Counted from the first letter of the stretch, positions 1 to 11,374 are shown. The stretch is DNA of 53,511 nt from Xylaria sp. FL1777 (GCA_022578965.1 MU400762.1:1-53511), one strand, 5' to 3'. The notes: generated by a model from the letters alone, not told the origin. Numbers and translations are program-made.

Positions 1-59
1 TGTTTTGTGTTATATTTATAGCAAGTTTTGCGTTTATATTTTTGTTGCTATATGTTTTT

Positions 60-90
<31 letters not shown>

Positions 91-3000
91 AGCTGCTGCT
101 AAACAATTAGTTTTAGCTATATATTTTACTACTACTATTCTTATACTTATTTTATATTTTTTTTATCTTTTTTTTAATTACTATTTATATTATAATTATG
201 CTGCTTAAACTTGCAGTAATTAAAGGTAATATATATAAATGCAGTTATAATTAAAGCTATAGTTATAAACATAAACGCAAAAAATTATTGTAACTTATTT
301 TATACCTAAATTTATTTAGAAATAAGTTTGATTTTATTATAAAACAAAACTTTAATAAACCTTTTTGCTAAAAGTTTAATAACTTTAGTAATAAAAATAA
401 AAGTTCTAGTAGTTTGCTTTTTTTTTAAAACAGCTTTAATTTTAATAAAAATATAAATATTATTAAGCTTTTTATAGGTTAAAAAAAAAAAAAAAAAAAT
501 AAAAATAAAAATAATTTAAACTTTATAAATTTAAATAAAGATTTAAATGCTGTTTTACGTAATTTTAATATAAATAACGCAAAAAATAAGTTTAATTTTA
601 ATACAAATATTAAAGTTTTTATGCTAGCTAAACGTTAGCTTGTTTTTATAATAACTTTTGTTTGTAAACTTTATAAGCAAACTACTAAAGCTAAAAACAA
701 AAAATATAAAACTATTAAAAAAGCAATAGTTTTAAGTAGTTTATTAGTATATTAGCTTTGTTTTAAGCGTTTTAAAAAAGCATTTTAGCTAAAAAATAGC
801 TTGCTTTTAAATATAATTTACAAATTTAAAAACTTAGAAATAACAGCTTATATAAGCTATGTAAACAGTTATACTTTATGTAAGCTTATAAATTAATTTA
901 TATTTATTTTAAATTAGTTTTACTAATAGGTTAATTGCTTGCTATATTATATTTTAATATAATACACATTTAAAAATTATTAAACTAGTTTGTTTATTTT
1001 TTTGTTTTTTAAAAAAACAACTATAAAAAAATTGTTATAAATAAAAATTACGTTATTATTTAAAAAACTTTAGACAATTATTATGTTAACTTTGCAGCTA
1101 TATAGTTTTATTTCCTAAAGGCATTTTTATGTTTTTTGTTAACTTATAAAGCTTAGTTTTAATTAATTAGCAAAGTTAACAATATAAAAGTAAATAGTTT
1201 TGTTTTTATTTTGTATAAAGTTTAGCTAATAATTAATAATGCAAAAATATTATGCTAAATATAAGCACTTAATAATAAAGCGTAAATTTTTAGCTTGTTA
1301 AGCTATTAAGCTTTTTTATATAAGCGCTATAAGTAGCTTTATTTAAACTAATTTTATAAGATTTTTTAACAAAATTAAAATTATTTTTAATGCTAGTAGT
1401 ATGCTTGTTTAACTGCACTTAAAGTATAAGTTTTAAACTATAAATATATAGCTTAAAAAGCTACTTTTATTTTTTTTAAAAAAGATATACATAAAGCTAT
1501 ATTAATTATTATTAATAAGCATAAATAAAAATATTTAGTTAGCTTTTTTTAATATAAAAATATTTTAAAGTTTAATAATTAATGTTTTAAAGCCTTTTTG
1601 TAAAAATATTATAACTTGTTTGTAGCGTTTTTGTATATAGCTTATTAATAAAGCATAAGTATTTTAAAACTTAAAGCAATAAGTGCAATTTTTATTACGT
1701 AATTAAAAACAAAAAAATAACTAGTTAGTATATATAATATATTTAAGCTTTAATTTATAGCTAAATTAATAATAAATTAGTACTATTTTGTTAGTTTAAT
1801 AGCTTTGCTTTTTTTTTGTAACTTAAACACTTTTTAAAGTTTTTAATTATTTTAAAAGCTATAATATTAATAGTAAATACTTATTAATTATACTTAGTTA
1901 GCTAGCTTTTTTACTTAATAAAATAATATTTTTCTTTATTATAAATAATTTTACTTATTATATTTTTAACTTTTTATTTTTTTAACTTATTTTTAAGGTT
2001 TAGCATAAGCAAACTATATTTATGTTTAGCTTTTTAAAGCTTAAGCAGCTAAATTAAAAAAACAAAATAAAAACAGCTATATTATTTTAAAAAACTAATA
2101 TAATATACTTATAAACTAACTATAAAAAAAATTTAAAAGAGTTTAATAAATTTAAGCGTTAACTTTTTATTTTTAAACTTAATATTTTTTATTAATAGTA
2201 CTACTAAGTTCCTAGTTTTAAAGGTTATAAGTTTATATTTATTATTGTAATATTTTATATATTTATTAGTTATAATTTATTATTGCTTTGTTATTTTGTT
2301 TTTAATAGTTTATAACTTATTAAAACGTTTTTATATAGCTAAAATTTTTTTTAATGTAAAGTTATTTTTAATAAACAAACAGAATTTTAGCATATAATTA
2401 TATAAAGCTTTAAAAAATAATTGTTTAGTTATAAAATTAATAGCAAAATTTATAGCAAAAAAAGCTTAAAATAAAAGTTAAAGCTAATTAGTTTGTTTAT
2501 TATTTATAAAGCACTTAAAATAGCTTTTAATTATTTAGTTTATTTGTTTTATTTGTTTATTAGTTTTAAAGTAAAATATTATTAAAAGCTTTTGCTTAAC
2601 TTTTAAATAATAACATAAATTAAACTAAAATTAGCTAGTAAAAATAAAGCTTTTATTAAAAATAATACTTTTTAAGCTATTATAAATACATTTAATTTTA
2701 TAATAAAATAAAACTATTAGCTTAACTAAAGTTATAATAATATTAACTAAAAATAAATATATAAGCTTAGTAAATTTGTTTATAATAACAAAAATAAAAT
2801 TAACTAGTTTTTTTTTATAAAAAGTTTTTAGTAAACTTGTAATAAAGTTTATAAATAGCTTTTATATAAATTTACTAAATATTAGCAAAGCATTAAGTTT
2901 ATTATATTTTTAATAGTGTTTTGCTTTAGTTTTAAAGCAGATTATATAGCTTTATATATACTTTTTAATATTTAGTTTTATATTGCTTTAGTAAAACTTT

Positions 3001-3169
3001 TGTTATAGCAGTTTTAAAGTGCAGCTTTAGCTAAAGTGTTTAGCTAAAAAATTATTATAATATAGCTTAATAAGTTAAAAATATATAGCTTTTTTAAAAA
3101 AAATATAAATTTTATTTTTATAGCAAACTAAAGATTTTTTTATTAACTATTAAAAATTTATAAGCTTTT
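1..3169. other. Gene-free AT-rich decayed DNA
   Basis: No reading frame here looks like a protein. The few short open frames are Phe/Leu/Ile-rich strings that follow from T-rich DNA. Homopolymer runs stand out: nearly pure T at about 56-90 and pure A at about 481-499. The C and G that remain lie mostly in GpC (agct, gcta, gcaa), as in the rest of the window. I see no RNA gene, promoter or recognisable repeat. The stretch is probably old transposon-derived sequence mutated beyond recognition, but that is inference from composition alone. Confidence 0.6.
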
Positions 3170-3189
3170 TTATTTTTAATTATTTTATA

Positions 3190-3440
3190 ATTGTATAGTA
3201 TTTAAAGTTTTTTTTTTGAATTTTTTAGATAAGGTTTTTTAGCTCTTTAAAAAGTTCTAGATTTTTTAATTTTTTTAAGCTTGCAGCTATTTACGCACAC
3301 AAACGTATAACTGCTTAAATAAAAAAAGCTTTTTTAGCAAGTATAGCTTTAAAGTACAAAGTTCTAGCTTAAGCACTAAAATATAAATTAAAAACTTTAA
3401 TTTGCTATACTACTACAACTTTTTTTTTTAATGTTAGAAA
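3190..3440 (-). pseudogene. Short unrecognised coding relic
   Basis: Read on the minus strand, one frame runs about 80 codons and is broken only by TAA/TAG, all of which one C-to-T step from CAA/CAG (or G-to-A from TGG) would explain. The peptide alternates Ala/Leu/Ile with basic and polar residues (for example YFKAILAKKA and later AVIRLC) and ends in a Lys/Ser-rich tail. That is unlike the Phe/Leu/Tyr junk that chance frames give elsewhere here. I cannot assign a family. It may be the C-terminal part of a transposase or another repeat-borne protein. No partner gene or regulatory signal is visible nearby. Confidence 0.25.
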
Positions 3441-3668
3441 AATATTAATATTATTAAGCAAAACAGCTATATAATTAAAACAGCGCAAAAAAAAATTAGC
3501 CTTGTTTTTTTTGCTTGCTTAATATTTAATAATAAAATTAAAAAAAGCTAATAATAAATATTAATAAGCTTGCTTTTTATTAAGCTTTAGCATTTTTATA
3601 AACGTTTAAAAGTTAATATAATTAATTAATACTTTAATTAATAAATTGTTTTTTTATAAATAATGCTA

Positions 3669-3673
3669 CTAAT
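3669..3673. repeat. Left target-site duplication, CTAAT
   Basis: The five bases CTAAT directly precede the first base of the 5' LTR. The same five bases follow the last base of the 3' LTR at 11375-11379. A perfect 5-bp duplication is the usual length for Ty3/gypsy integration and fixes both element ends to the base. Confidence 0.9.
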
Positions 3674-4167
3674 TGTTACGAAATTGGCACAAGGGTGGCC
3701 TTTAGAGCAGCCTAATGCCTTTACACATACTTTGCACCTCTTTTTTGCTAACTAGAGCCAAAGTTATATAATAACTTACCTGGCTCACTAGGCTTACGGT
3801 AATTTAAAGCTCATTAGGCTTATAGTAATCTAAGGTTTACTAGGTTTACGGTAATTTAGTGCTTACTGGACTTGCAGTAATTTAAAAGAAATTATTACTT
3901 TTTTTACTTTTCTTTTGTTTATATAATTATGCATTTTTTGTATTTAGTTATTTACTTAGTTTTAGTTCTTTAGCTATTAATTTCTTTATAACTGCTAAGC
4001 ATTAATATATTTATTACTTTTAATCTTTTAAGACTTTTATTAATACATAGTAGTAAAAGTACCCTGAAAACTTTTTTAACGGACTACTATTAAGGATTTT
4101 ATTATTACTTGCAAATTAAAACCTTAAAAGCAAACCTGTTATATTAATATATAACAAGTTTATTATA
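3674..4167 (+). repeat. 5' LTR (494 bp)
   Basis: The LTR begins TGTTAC and ends GTTATA/ATTATA, which fits an original TG...CA end whose terminal CA decayed to TA. It matches 10881-11374 over its whole length, with equal length and almost only transition differences. This copy is the less mutated: it still has runs such as aagggtggcc that are aaaagtagct in the 3' copy. It contains four 26-bp tandem sub-repeats. A promoter and poly(A) signal are expected in an LTR, but I cannot place them. Confidence 0.93.
3783..3886 (+). repeat. Four 26-bp tandem sub-repeats inside the LTR
   Basis: Four copies start exactly 26 bases apart at 3783, 3809, 3835 and 3861, each of the form GCTYACTAGGCTTACGGTAA with transition variants. 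The 3' LTR holds the same four units starting at 10990 and 11016. The truncated copy holds only three, at 52164, 52190 and 52216. Such arrays in LTRs often hold promoter or enhancer elements. That role is inferred, not shown. Confidence 0.85.
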
Positions 4168-4849
4168 CTTTAATAGCTTTTTAATTAATAAGACTTAACA
4201 TACAAAAACAAATATTAGTATAAAGAGTTAAATAATAAACAATTTATAAAATAAACTTTTAAAAGTATACTAAAAAAATATTTAAAAAACAGGAATGCTA
4301 AACAGCATTATATAAATAAACCTTACTTAATAACTAATAAACTAAATCTAAGTTATGCTACTAAAAACAAAAAATTAAGAATTAAGTTTAAAGATTTTAA
4401 AGATTTTTAGAACTAATAATGTACTAAAACAATAAACCTTAGCACTTTTATTAGCTACTTTTATTAAAAGAAAAGCAGTAGCAAAAAAAAAGAAGTTAAG
4501 CAGTAATAGTAAAGAAAAACTAACGTTAATATTAATGCTATAAAGCAAACTAGTTGCTTTAACCTAAAGGATAACTTAAATACTAAGCGTTATAACCTTT
4601 AAACTAGCGTAAATACTAGCTATAGTAATTAGGGCAGCAATAATAATTACTACTATAATAATAAGTTAAAGTTTTAAACAAATAATTATGCTATAACTAA
4701 TGCTAATACTATTACTAGCAAACTTAACGCTTATTTTTATTATTATTATATCTAAAGTAATAACTTAAAATAAAAAACCTAACTTTTTACTACTATTGCT
4801 GCTTTTATTATTAGGATTATTTATAATATTAAAAATACTAAACATTAAA
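4168..4849 (+). other. Retrotransposon leader and N-terminal gag region
   Basis: This lies between the 5' LTR and the first clearly readable Gag sequence. The bases directly after the LTR (ctttaatagc) do not show an obvious tRNA-complementary primer site. It may have been mutated, or the element may have primed another way. From about 4440 there is Ser/Asn/Lys-rich and then hydrophobic coding-like sequence that probably belongs to the Gag N-terminus, but no start codon can be fixed. Confidence 0.5.
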
Positions 4850-5650
4850 AGTTTTAAACTTACTGCTTTAAAGCTTTATAATAAATTTACAAATATAGAA
4901 GCTTTTTTGATTTATGTTAAACTTTATTTGAAATAGCATTTTATTACTATTATAAAAAAGAACTAAAAGGTAATAACTACTTTATAATTTTTGTTAGAAA
5001 AAGTACTAAAATGGTTTTAACTTATTTTAAAGGATTTCCTAAAAGCTAACAAGTTAACTAACTTTAAGCTAAAAACAAAAGAGATTTTCGAAAACTACGT
5101 TAAGTTTGAAAATTAAATAAAAGCATTATTTAAAAATACTTAAAAAGCAAAACATATAAAAAAAGCATTTTATTGCTTAAAACAAACAAAAGTAATAGTA
5201 AATTATGCTATAAAATTTAAACGATTAATAGTAATTTTAAGATTGCTTAAGCTTGCATTGTTTTATTTATTTTATAGTAAACTTAAAACTTAAGTTTAAA
5301 ACAAATTATGCAAAATAAATAAACTAGCAAAAATTAATATATATATTAATATAGTTATTATAATTAATTAACAATTATTTAACTAATACTTTAAAACTAA
5401 AGGAACTAAAAAAAATAAAAAAAAAAATGCTTAAGAAAGTATTAAACAGAGGTTCAAACAAATTAATAAAGTCTAGAAATAACAACCTTAAGATATGTTT
5501 AAAGTTAAATATTATAACTGTAGAAAAAAAGAACACTTTTAAAAATAATGCTAATTTAAGAAAAAAAACAGAAAAAAAAGCTATAAAAAAGAAAAGATTT
5601 CTTAACCTAAAAAAAAAGTACAAGTTATAAAAATCCAAAATAATAAAGAA
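4850..5650 (+). pseudogene. gag: Gag relic with CCHC zinc knuckle
   Basis: Gag forms the particle that packages the element RNA. One frame is readable from about 4898 (EAFLIYVKLYL) through 5081 (KEIFENYVKFEN) and 5162 (KAFYCLKQTK) to a nucleocapsid-type zinc knuckle at 5510-5551. This is the Retrotrans_gag layout, with the helical 'LKWF' stretch near 5000. The knuckle keeps C-X2-C-X4-H-X4-C spacing. Its first Cys codon is now TAT (Tyr), its Gly positions read Arg and Glu, and two positions after the His are TAA. A Lys-rich tail follows. All defects seen are transitions and no frameshift was found between 4898 and 5551. The true start is not identifiable. Confidence 0.88.
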
Positions 5651-7260
5651 TAATAAAGCAATTTAAAGAATATGTTTTTAGAGCAAAAGTATAAAGTTGC
5701 TGTTTTAAGTTAAAACAAAAGTGCTATACTAAATAAATCTAAATGCTTTATTTATACAGGTTAAAATAAATAAGCATGCAAATACTATTTAAAAGCTTTA
5801 TAGTTATTAAAACAAATTGCAAAAAAATATATTTGCTATATAAACAATTAAAGTTATTTAGTATATAACTTAAAAAAATAGTTTAACTAAGAATAACAAA
5901 CAACAAAAAGTAATAAGTTAATGCAGTTAGTAGATTTATAAAACTATAAAAACTTTAAACTATTAAAGCCTAAAATGTGGCCTAAAGAAAAGTTATATTT
6001 AAAAGAACAAAACTATAACTATGAATAGTATAGTTATTAAACTAATTATAAACTACTAGAATACTTAATTATTAAATAAATTTAAAGAAACAAAACTTAT
6101 AAAACTTTAAAGCAAAAACAAATAAGATTAAAAGCTATAAAAAATACTATAAAGAAAAAACTAATAAAAATAAATAAAGTATTTTTATAGCTTAAACTGC
6201 TTTAAATATAACAAGATAAAAAAGCATTAATAGTTAGCGCAAAAATTAATATGTTCTAAAAACTAGAACTAGCAATTTAACTAATTGCTAAAAGTTATTA
6301 CTATAATAGAACTATAATAAAAAACAATAATAATATTTTACGTTTAAAGGATTTAAGACATAATAAAATACTATAGAATTGCTATATAGTATATTATTGT
6401 TATTAATATTTACTTAACAAACTAAAGAATAATTAGTTTTTTAAATAAATTGCAAAAATAAAAATATAGAACTTTTACGAATTAAAGTGGTTAGTTATAA
6501 CTATAGTTTACTATAAGAATTTACAAAAATTTGCAACATTTAAGAAAAATTCTAACTGCACTTATAACACTAGTTTAGAAAAATGTAAAAACAACTACTA
6601 TAAATATTACTAGCTAATTAAAGTATAATTATATTAAAAAATAATTGCTAAAAGCAAAAAAGCTTAAAAACTGCAATTTAAAGCTTAATTAGAAATAAAA
6701 ACAAAACAAAGCGCAATAGCATCTAAAGTGCAAAGTAAAACAAACATTTAAATATTTAACAAAAAAAAGTTAAAAAACAAAATAAACATTTGCTAAAAAA
6801 GTAGCAAATAGCTAAAAAAACTAAGGCTTTATATAAAGTTTAATGCAATAATTAGTAAAACTAATTTGAAGTCGAACTTATATATTAAAAAAAAAAATAT
6901 AACACTTTAATTAATTTAAAAACATAAGCTAACATAATTTTACTTAAAGTAGCAAAACAAAATAAAATTCTTTAAAAATACAAGCAAAAATCCTAAAAGA
7001 TTAAAAAATTTAATAAAAGCACCTTTAGCTATAATAACAGTTGCATATTTAAAAAAACTAAACTTTTTAATATATTTATATAAAAATATAAAAAACAAAT
7101 TATATTAAATATTGCTAATATATTTAATTATAACATTATTTTAAAAATACTATAGTTAGAAACTAATAACTTTTTAATTTAATAAAAAGCAAAAACTATT
7201 AATTAAGAAAGTAAAAAACAAAGCAAAAAAATTAGAAAAATCGCAAAAGAAATTTTGAAC
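5651..7260 (+). pseudogene. Gag-Pol spacer and probable protease region, unreadable
   Basis: This is about 1.6 kb between the zinc knuckle and the reverse transcriptase. Ty3/gypsy elements carry an aspartic protease here. The sequence is Lys/Asn/Ile-rich with frequent TAA/TAG, and I could not find a convincing D-S/T-G active-site motif. Short coding-like patches exist (around 6080-6180 and 6300-6400), but I cannot assign domains. The protease is therefore assigned by position only. Confidence 0.5.
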
Positions 7261-7269
7261 AAAATACTA

Positions 7270-8260
7270 AAAATATATTATAGATTTTACAAACTATTTA
7301 AAAAAAGAAAAAAAAAAGAACTTCCTAAATATAGCTTATAAGACTACTATATTTTTATTAAAAAAAGATGTTAACTAAAGTTTTATTAAGTATACTATAT
7401 AAGCTCAAACAAAACAAACGCTTTATAGAAATATATTTAAAAAAACTTAGCAAAAAGATTCTTAAAAAAATTTTAGTTATCTGCTAAATACTTTATAGTA
7501 CTAGTACTTAAAATAAAAAATAAAAAATAACTAATTAATAAAGAAAAAAAATTAATATAACAAATAGTAATTAACTACTAATTATTAAACGCAATTATTA
7601 TTGTAAATGAATACTTCTTTATTTTGCTAGTAATTATAAAAAAAAACATTAGCTAAACAGAATAATTTATAGCAGTTAATATTTTAAATAAATATTATGT
7701 TATTAAAATAGCTAAAGGAAAAAAATGAAAAACTGCTATACGAACAGTATATAGATTATATAAATATATAGTTATGCTATAAGAACTACAGAACGCATTA
7801 GCTAGCTTTTAATACATAATAATAACGATTTTATAGAAGTTTTTAAACAAATTTGTGTTTATTTACTTAAATAATATTTTAATTTACTTTAGAATACTAA
7901 AAAAACACAAAAAACACATAACTTAAATGTTAAAAACACTTAAACAAGCAAAATTACAACTTAATACAAAAAAGTATATATAGCATACATAAAAAATCGA
8001 TTTTTTAAGATTTATAATTACTTTAAAACAAATATAGATTTAATAGTTAAAAATTAATACAGTACAAAACTAGAAAATATTTGACTTAGCTACTATTACA
8101 AATATACAACAAGCATTAAAATTTTTAAATTATGTCCAAATGTTAATTTAAAACTTTAGAAAAATAGCGTTTTATTTTATAAAGTATACAAGAAAAAAAT
8201 ATAAAAAAAAATCTTTTTTAATTTTAAAGAAAGCCTAAAAAGCTTTTAAAGAACTAAAAC
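7270..8260 (+). pseudogene. pol: Reverse transcriptase relic
   Basis: This domain copies the element RNA into DNA. The conserved order is visible in one frame: an ELPKYSL-like lead-in near 7318, the VDYR...LNAIT-type block near 7565-7610, the KTAFRT-like block near 7730, LQNA.ASF at about 7786-7809, and the catalytic box at 7861-7890. The last now reads IYLNNILIY, where the family has (F/Y)xDD. Both catalytic Asp codons (GAT) are AAT (Asn), so the enzyme would be dead even without the many stops. Frame position modulo 3 is the same from 7801 to 8242. Block order and wording match fungal Ty3/gypsy RT closely. Confidence 0.92.
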
Positions 8261-8640
8261 TAAAAGTTATTTCTAACTTTGTAGTTAAACTACTTGATCT
8301 ATAAAAAAAAAAAAAGCTAAAAATAAATGCTTTAAATAATATAATTGCAAAAGTTTTAAAACAACTAAAAAACAACAGAAAATAGCACTTAGTAGCTTAT
8401 TACTTTAAAGCACTACAAAATATAGCATTATAATACCTTATATATAATAAAGAACTATTTGTAATTATTATAGTACTTAAAGAATAAAAACTATTTTTTA
8501 TAAGAACTATAAAGCTAATTAAGATTTATTTAAATTATTAAAACTTAATAAAATTTATAACTATATAAAAGATTATTAAACAATATAAAAATTAAATGGT
8601 TTTTTTTTCTAAATTTAACTTTAAAATATGTTACATTAAA
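8261..8640 (+). pseudogene. pol: RNase H relic
   Basis: RNase H degrades the RNA strand during reverse transcription. The start is marked by the catalytic TDAS-type box at about 8333-8350, read here as I-N-A-L-N-N. It is followed by a readable stretch (AKVLKQLKNN, then HLVAYYFKAL and YNKELF) at about 8348-8460, typical of Ty3/gypsy RNase H. This patch is in a different phase from the RT before it and the integrase after it. The most likely cause is a one-base slip in the A-run at 8302-8314, the only clear indel I see in pol. Confidence 0.85.
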
Positions 8641-8859
8641 AAAAAAGAAAACATTTAAGCAAACATATTTAGCTAACAAGGTTAAAAGGGATTTAAAGTT
8701 CTAAAAAGAAATATTTAAGTATTATATTTTTAAGGAAATAAAAGCTTAAAAATTAAAGTTATACTTAAAAACTTTACGGATATATAGCTATAATAAGCTT
8801 ATAACTTAGAAAAGTTAGCATAACTACAAAAATATAAAAAATTAAAAAATAACAAGCTA

Positions 8860-9570
8860 ATATATAAACATAAGGTTTACTTATTAAAATCTTTATAAAA
8901 TAAGTTTATTAAGAAATTTTATAAACATTTATTATATAAATACTAAAAAGCAATAAAAATAGTCCAACAATTATAAAAAAAGTATAACTTTTTAAGATTA
9001 TAAAACATAGTTAAATTTATTATAAAAAAGTGCAATATTTATAATAAAGCTAAAGCAGCTTAATATAAGCTTTATAAACTACTATAACTTATATAAATAC
9101 TTAAATAAGCATAGCATACTATTGCTTAAGATTTTATTACAGTACTATTTTTATTAACTAATTTAGTTATAAGAATATAATATAATGAAATATAGGTTAT
9201 TATTAACAAACTTACTAAGTATGCTTACTTTTTATTGTTTAAAGGAAATATAACAGCTAAATAACTTATATATGCCTTTATATGCTAATATTTAAACAAG
9301 CATAAATTATTAAAAAAGATTGTTTTAAATAAAAATAAATTGTTTACTTTTAAGTTTAAAACTAGTTTTTTTAAACTTATTGGTATTAAACTAAAGTTTT
9401 TAACTGCTTACTACTTATAAACAAATAAATAAACAAAAAGACTAAACTAAATACTAGAACAATATTTATAAAGTTATATTAACTATTAATAGGACAATTA
9501 AGTAAAACTATTACTAATAGCACAGATTTTATATAATATATTAACAAACAAAAATATAAATATATTTTTG
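8860..9570 (+). pseudogene. pol: Integrase core relic (zinc and DDE regions)
   Basis: Integrase inserts the DNA copy. The N-terminal HHCC zinc region spans about 8915-9045, with its first Cys codon intact at 9031 (CNIYNKAK) and the second now TAT. The DDE core begins at the Asp codon 9130-9132 (DFITVL). The second catalytic region at about 9322-9345 reads LNKNK, with Asp now Asn. The third region at 9401-9450 preserves TAYY.x.T..xTxRLN, where the His-Pro-Gln-Thr box and the catalytic Glu have decayed to stops and Lys. It continues in phase with the RT frame. Together these give a clear retroviral-type integrase, inactive. Confidence 0.92.
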
Positions 9571-9769
9571 CATAAAGCTATTTATAAATAGCAAACAACT
9601 ACCAAAAAACAAAAAAAAACATTAATAAAAGCACTTGTTATTTTAACTATAGCACTTTAAGCAAAAACTATTGCAACAGAAATTAAAACGCTACAAGCTA
9701 AACTATAACTACGTTTTTAGTTTTTATAATAACGGATATTAATATATTATAACAAAAAACGAACTAAAG

Positions 9770-9975
9770 AACTAACTTTTAAAAAGAAAAACAAGGTTTA
9801 TTTACTACAACAAAAACAAAATGCAAACATTAATATCTTTTAAATCAAAACAAAACAACTAAGCAATAAATTAGAATTTAAGAAACTTGGCCCTTTTAAA
9901 ATTAAAGAAGTTATTTTACCTACTAACTATAAACTATTATTACTAAAGAATATATAAATCTACTTTATTTTTTAC
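9770..9975 (+). pseudogene. pol: Integrase C-terminal GPF module relic
   Basis: Downstream of the DDE core, a basic stretch leads into KLGPFKIKEVILP at about 9883-9921, then a region like NYKLLLLKNI and an L-L-K-L-A tail near 9985. This is the GPY/F module of Ty3/gypsy integrases, which sits between the catalytic core and the chromodomain. It is in the same phase as the integrase core and is one of the best-preserved patches. The truncated copy at 50984 begins within this region. Confidence 0.88.
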
Positions 9976-10032
9976 ATTTTTTTACTAAAACTAGCACTTA
10001 TTAAAATATTTATTAAAACATAACTAAAGATA

Positions 10033-10190
10033 AAAATAAATTAAAACGTTTATAAAGTTAAAAATATATTAAATTTCTATTAAAACAATAATAACTTAAA
10101 GTATTTTATTAAATAGAAAGAATACTTATATGCTAATAACACTTAAAAACTTAAAAAACACTTAAAGATTACTAAAGTAGTTATAAGTTA
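10033..10190 (+). pseudogene. pol: Chromodomain relic at the Pol C-terminus
   Basis: In the integrase phase the sequence reads V-Y-K-V-K-N-I-L-N-F-Y, then LKYFIK-stop-KEYLYANNT-stop-KLKKHLK. This matches the chromodomain pattern E-Y-E-V-E-x-I-L ... L-x-Y-x-I-K-W-K-G-Y ... N-T-W-E-P. Both aromatic-cage Trp codons have become TAG/TAA, and several Glu, Asp and Gly codons carry G-to-A changes. Chromodomains of this clade bind methylated histone H3 and direct insertion into heterochromatin. That the element lies in heterochromatin here is inference. Confidence 0.88.
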
Positions 10191-10199
10191 GTTTTACTG

Positions 10200-10862
10200 C
10201 TAATACTTTAACTGCTTAAAACTAGAGAAAAAAGATCAACCTTAAAAAAAATGCTTAAAAAATCTTAATTAAACTTAGATAAAGCAGCTTGCGCTGCTTT
10301 AGCTCGCTTTTTTTATTGTTTTTGCTTTTTTACTAGCGCTTTTTGTTTTTTTTTAATACGCTTTATTTTGTTTAGTTTATTTAAGGATTAAAGCTTTTGC
10401 TAAACTATTTTAACACTTTTTGCTTTTAAAAAACGTTTTTATATATAAAGCTAAGCTAATTTGCTTAAAACAAAGTTAAAGCTATTTTAAGCTTGTTTTA
10501 ATTTTTTTTAAACTAGAAATAGCTGTTGTTTTGCTTGCTTTTTTTTTTTTTTAAAACAACGGTATTTAAAAACTATATTATTAATTAAGTTAATTAGAAC
10601 TTCTAATCTGTTGCAAAAGCAACTAGCACGTACGCATTTAAAACAACAAAATATATTATCTGTTATTTTGTACGTTAGTAACTAATTAAAGCAGCAAAAG
10701 CAAGGCATAACTTTATAGCCAGTAAAATTAATAAAAAAAGCAAAAACAAGTTTTTGCTTTGTTTTAAATAAGCGGTTAGTTTTTTTAATGCGCTTCGATA
10801 TTATAACATACAAAAAAAAAAAGAAAGAAAAATACTTACGGAAAATTATTAAAACAATAATT
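10200..10862 (+). other. Retrotransposon 3' noncoding tail
   Basis: This is about 650 bp between the chromodomain and the polypurine tract with no readable frame. It includes a relatively G+C-rich patch at about 10282-10305 (gcagcttgcgctgctttagc). The whole stretch is repeated, more decayed, at about 51400-52040 in the truncated copy, so it is a genuine part of the element and not a later insertion. Confidence 0.8.
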
Positions 10863-10880
10863 CTAGAAAAAAGGAAATAA
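10863..10880 (+). other. Polypurine tract
   Basis: The run ctagaaaaaaggaaataa lies immediately before the TGTTAC start of the 3' LTR. A purine-rich primer for plus-strand synthesis is expected exactly here. The truncated copy has the equivalent tract ending at 52055. Confidence 0.8.
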
Positions 10881-11374
10881 TGTTACAAAATTAGCACAAA
10901 AGTAGCTTTTAGAGCAGCTTAATGCCTTTATATATATTTTGCACCTTTTTTTTGCTAACTAAAGCTAAAGTTACATAATAACTTACTTAGCTTACTAAGC
11001 TTACAATAATTTAAGGCTTACTAGGCTTATAGTAATCTAAAGCTTATTAAGCTTATAGTAATTTAGTGCTTATTAAATTTGCAGTAATTTAAAAAAGGTT
11101 ACTACTTTTCTTATTTTTTCTTTATTTATATAATTATGCACTTTCTATATTTAGTTATTTACTTAGTTCTAGTTCTTTAGCTATTAATTTTTTTATAACT
11201 GCTAAGCACTAATATACTTATTACTTTTAATCCTTTAAAACTTCTATTAATACACAGTGATAAAAGTACTTCGAAAACCTTTTTAACGGACTACTGTTAA
11301 GGATCTTATTGTTACCTGCAAATCAAGACCTCAAGGGCAAACCTGTTATATTAATATATAATAAGTCCGTTATA
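10881..11374 (+). repeat. 3' LTR (494 bp)
   Basis: This is the same length as the 5' LTR and differs from it almost only by transitions, nearly all in the C-to-T or G-to-A direction. It keeps all four 26-bp sub-repeats and ends in GTTATA, followed at once by the CTAAT duplication. Since LTRs are identical at insertion, the differences record mutation after integration. Confidence 0.93.

Larger units (their letters stand above)
3674..11374 (+). mobile_element. Ty3/gypsy LTR retrotransposon relic, chromodomain clade
   Basis: This is a structurally complete but dead LTR element of 7,701 bp. It has two 494-bp LTRs, a flanking CTAAT duplication, and the order gag (zinc knuckle), a probable protease region, reverse transcriptase, RNase H, integrase, GPF module and chromodomain. 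RT before integrase defines Ty3/gypsy, and the integrase-linked chromodomain puts it in the chromodomain (chromovirus) clade common in fungi. Gag reads in one frame and nearly all of Pol in another. Inactivation is almost purely by transitions: Trp and Gln codons have become stops, and Asp and Gly codons have become Asn and Arg/Glu. I see only one likely indel, in an A-run at about 8302-8314. The 5' LTR keeps more G+C than the 3' LTR. A 5'-truncated relative lies at 50984-52524. Confidence 0.95.

Noticed and set aside
5..208. A Phe/Ile/Tyr-rich 67-codon open frame
   Set aside because: It arises from a long T run and TTT/TAT-rich DNA and has no protein-like pattern.
4168..4200. A primer binding site after the 5' LTR
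   Set aside because: The bases after 4167 do not match any tRNA 3' end that I can recognise, even allowing for transitions. Self-priming could not be shown either.
5427..5630. A 67-codon plus-strand Lys/Asn-rich open frame inside gag
   Set aside because: It is out of phase with the readable Gag frame, which passes through 4898, 5081 and the zinc knuckle at 5510. It is an accidental frame over A-rich coding DNA.
5375..5638. An 87-codon minus-strand Phe/Leu-rich open frame
   Set aside because: It is the antisense shadow of the Lys/Asn-rich Gag tail and shows no domain features.
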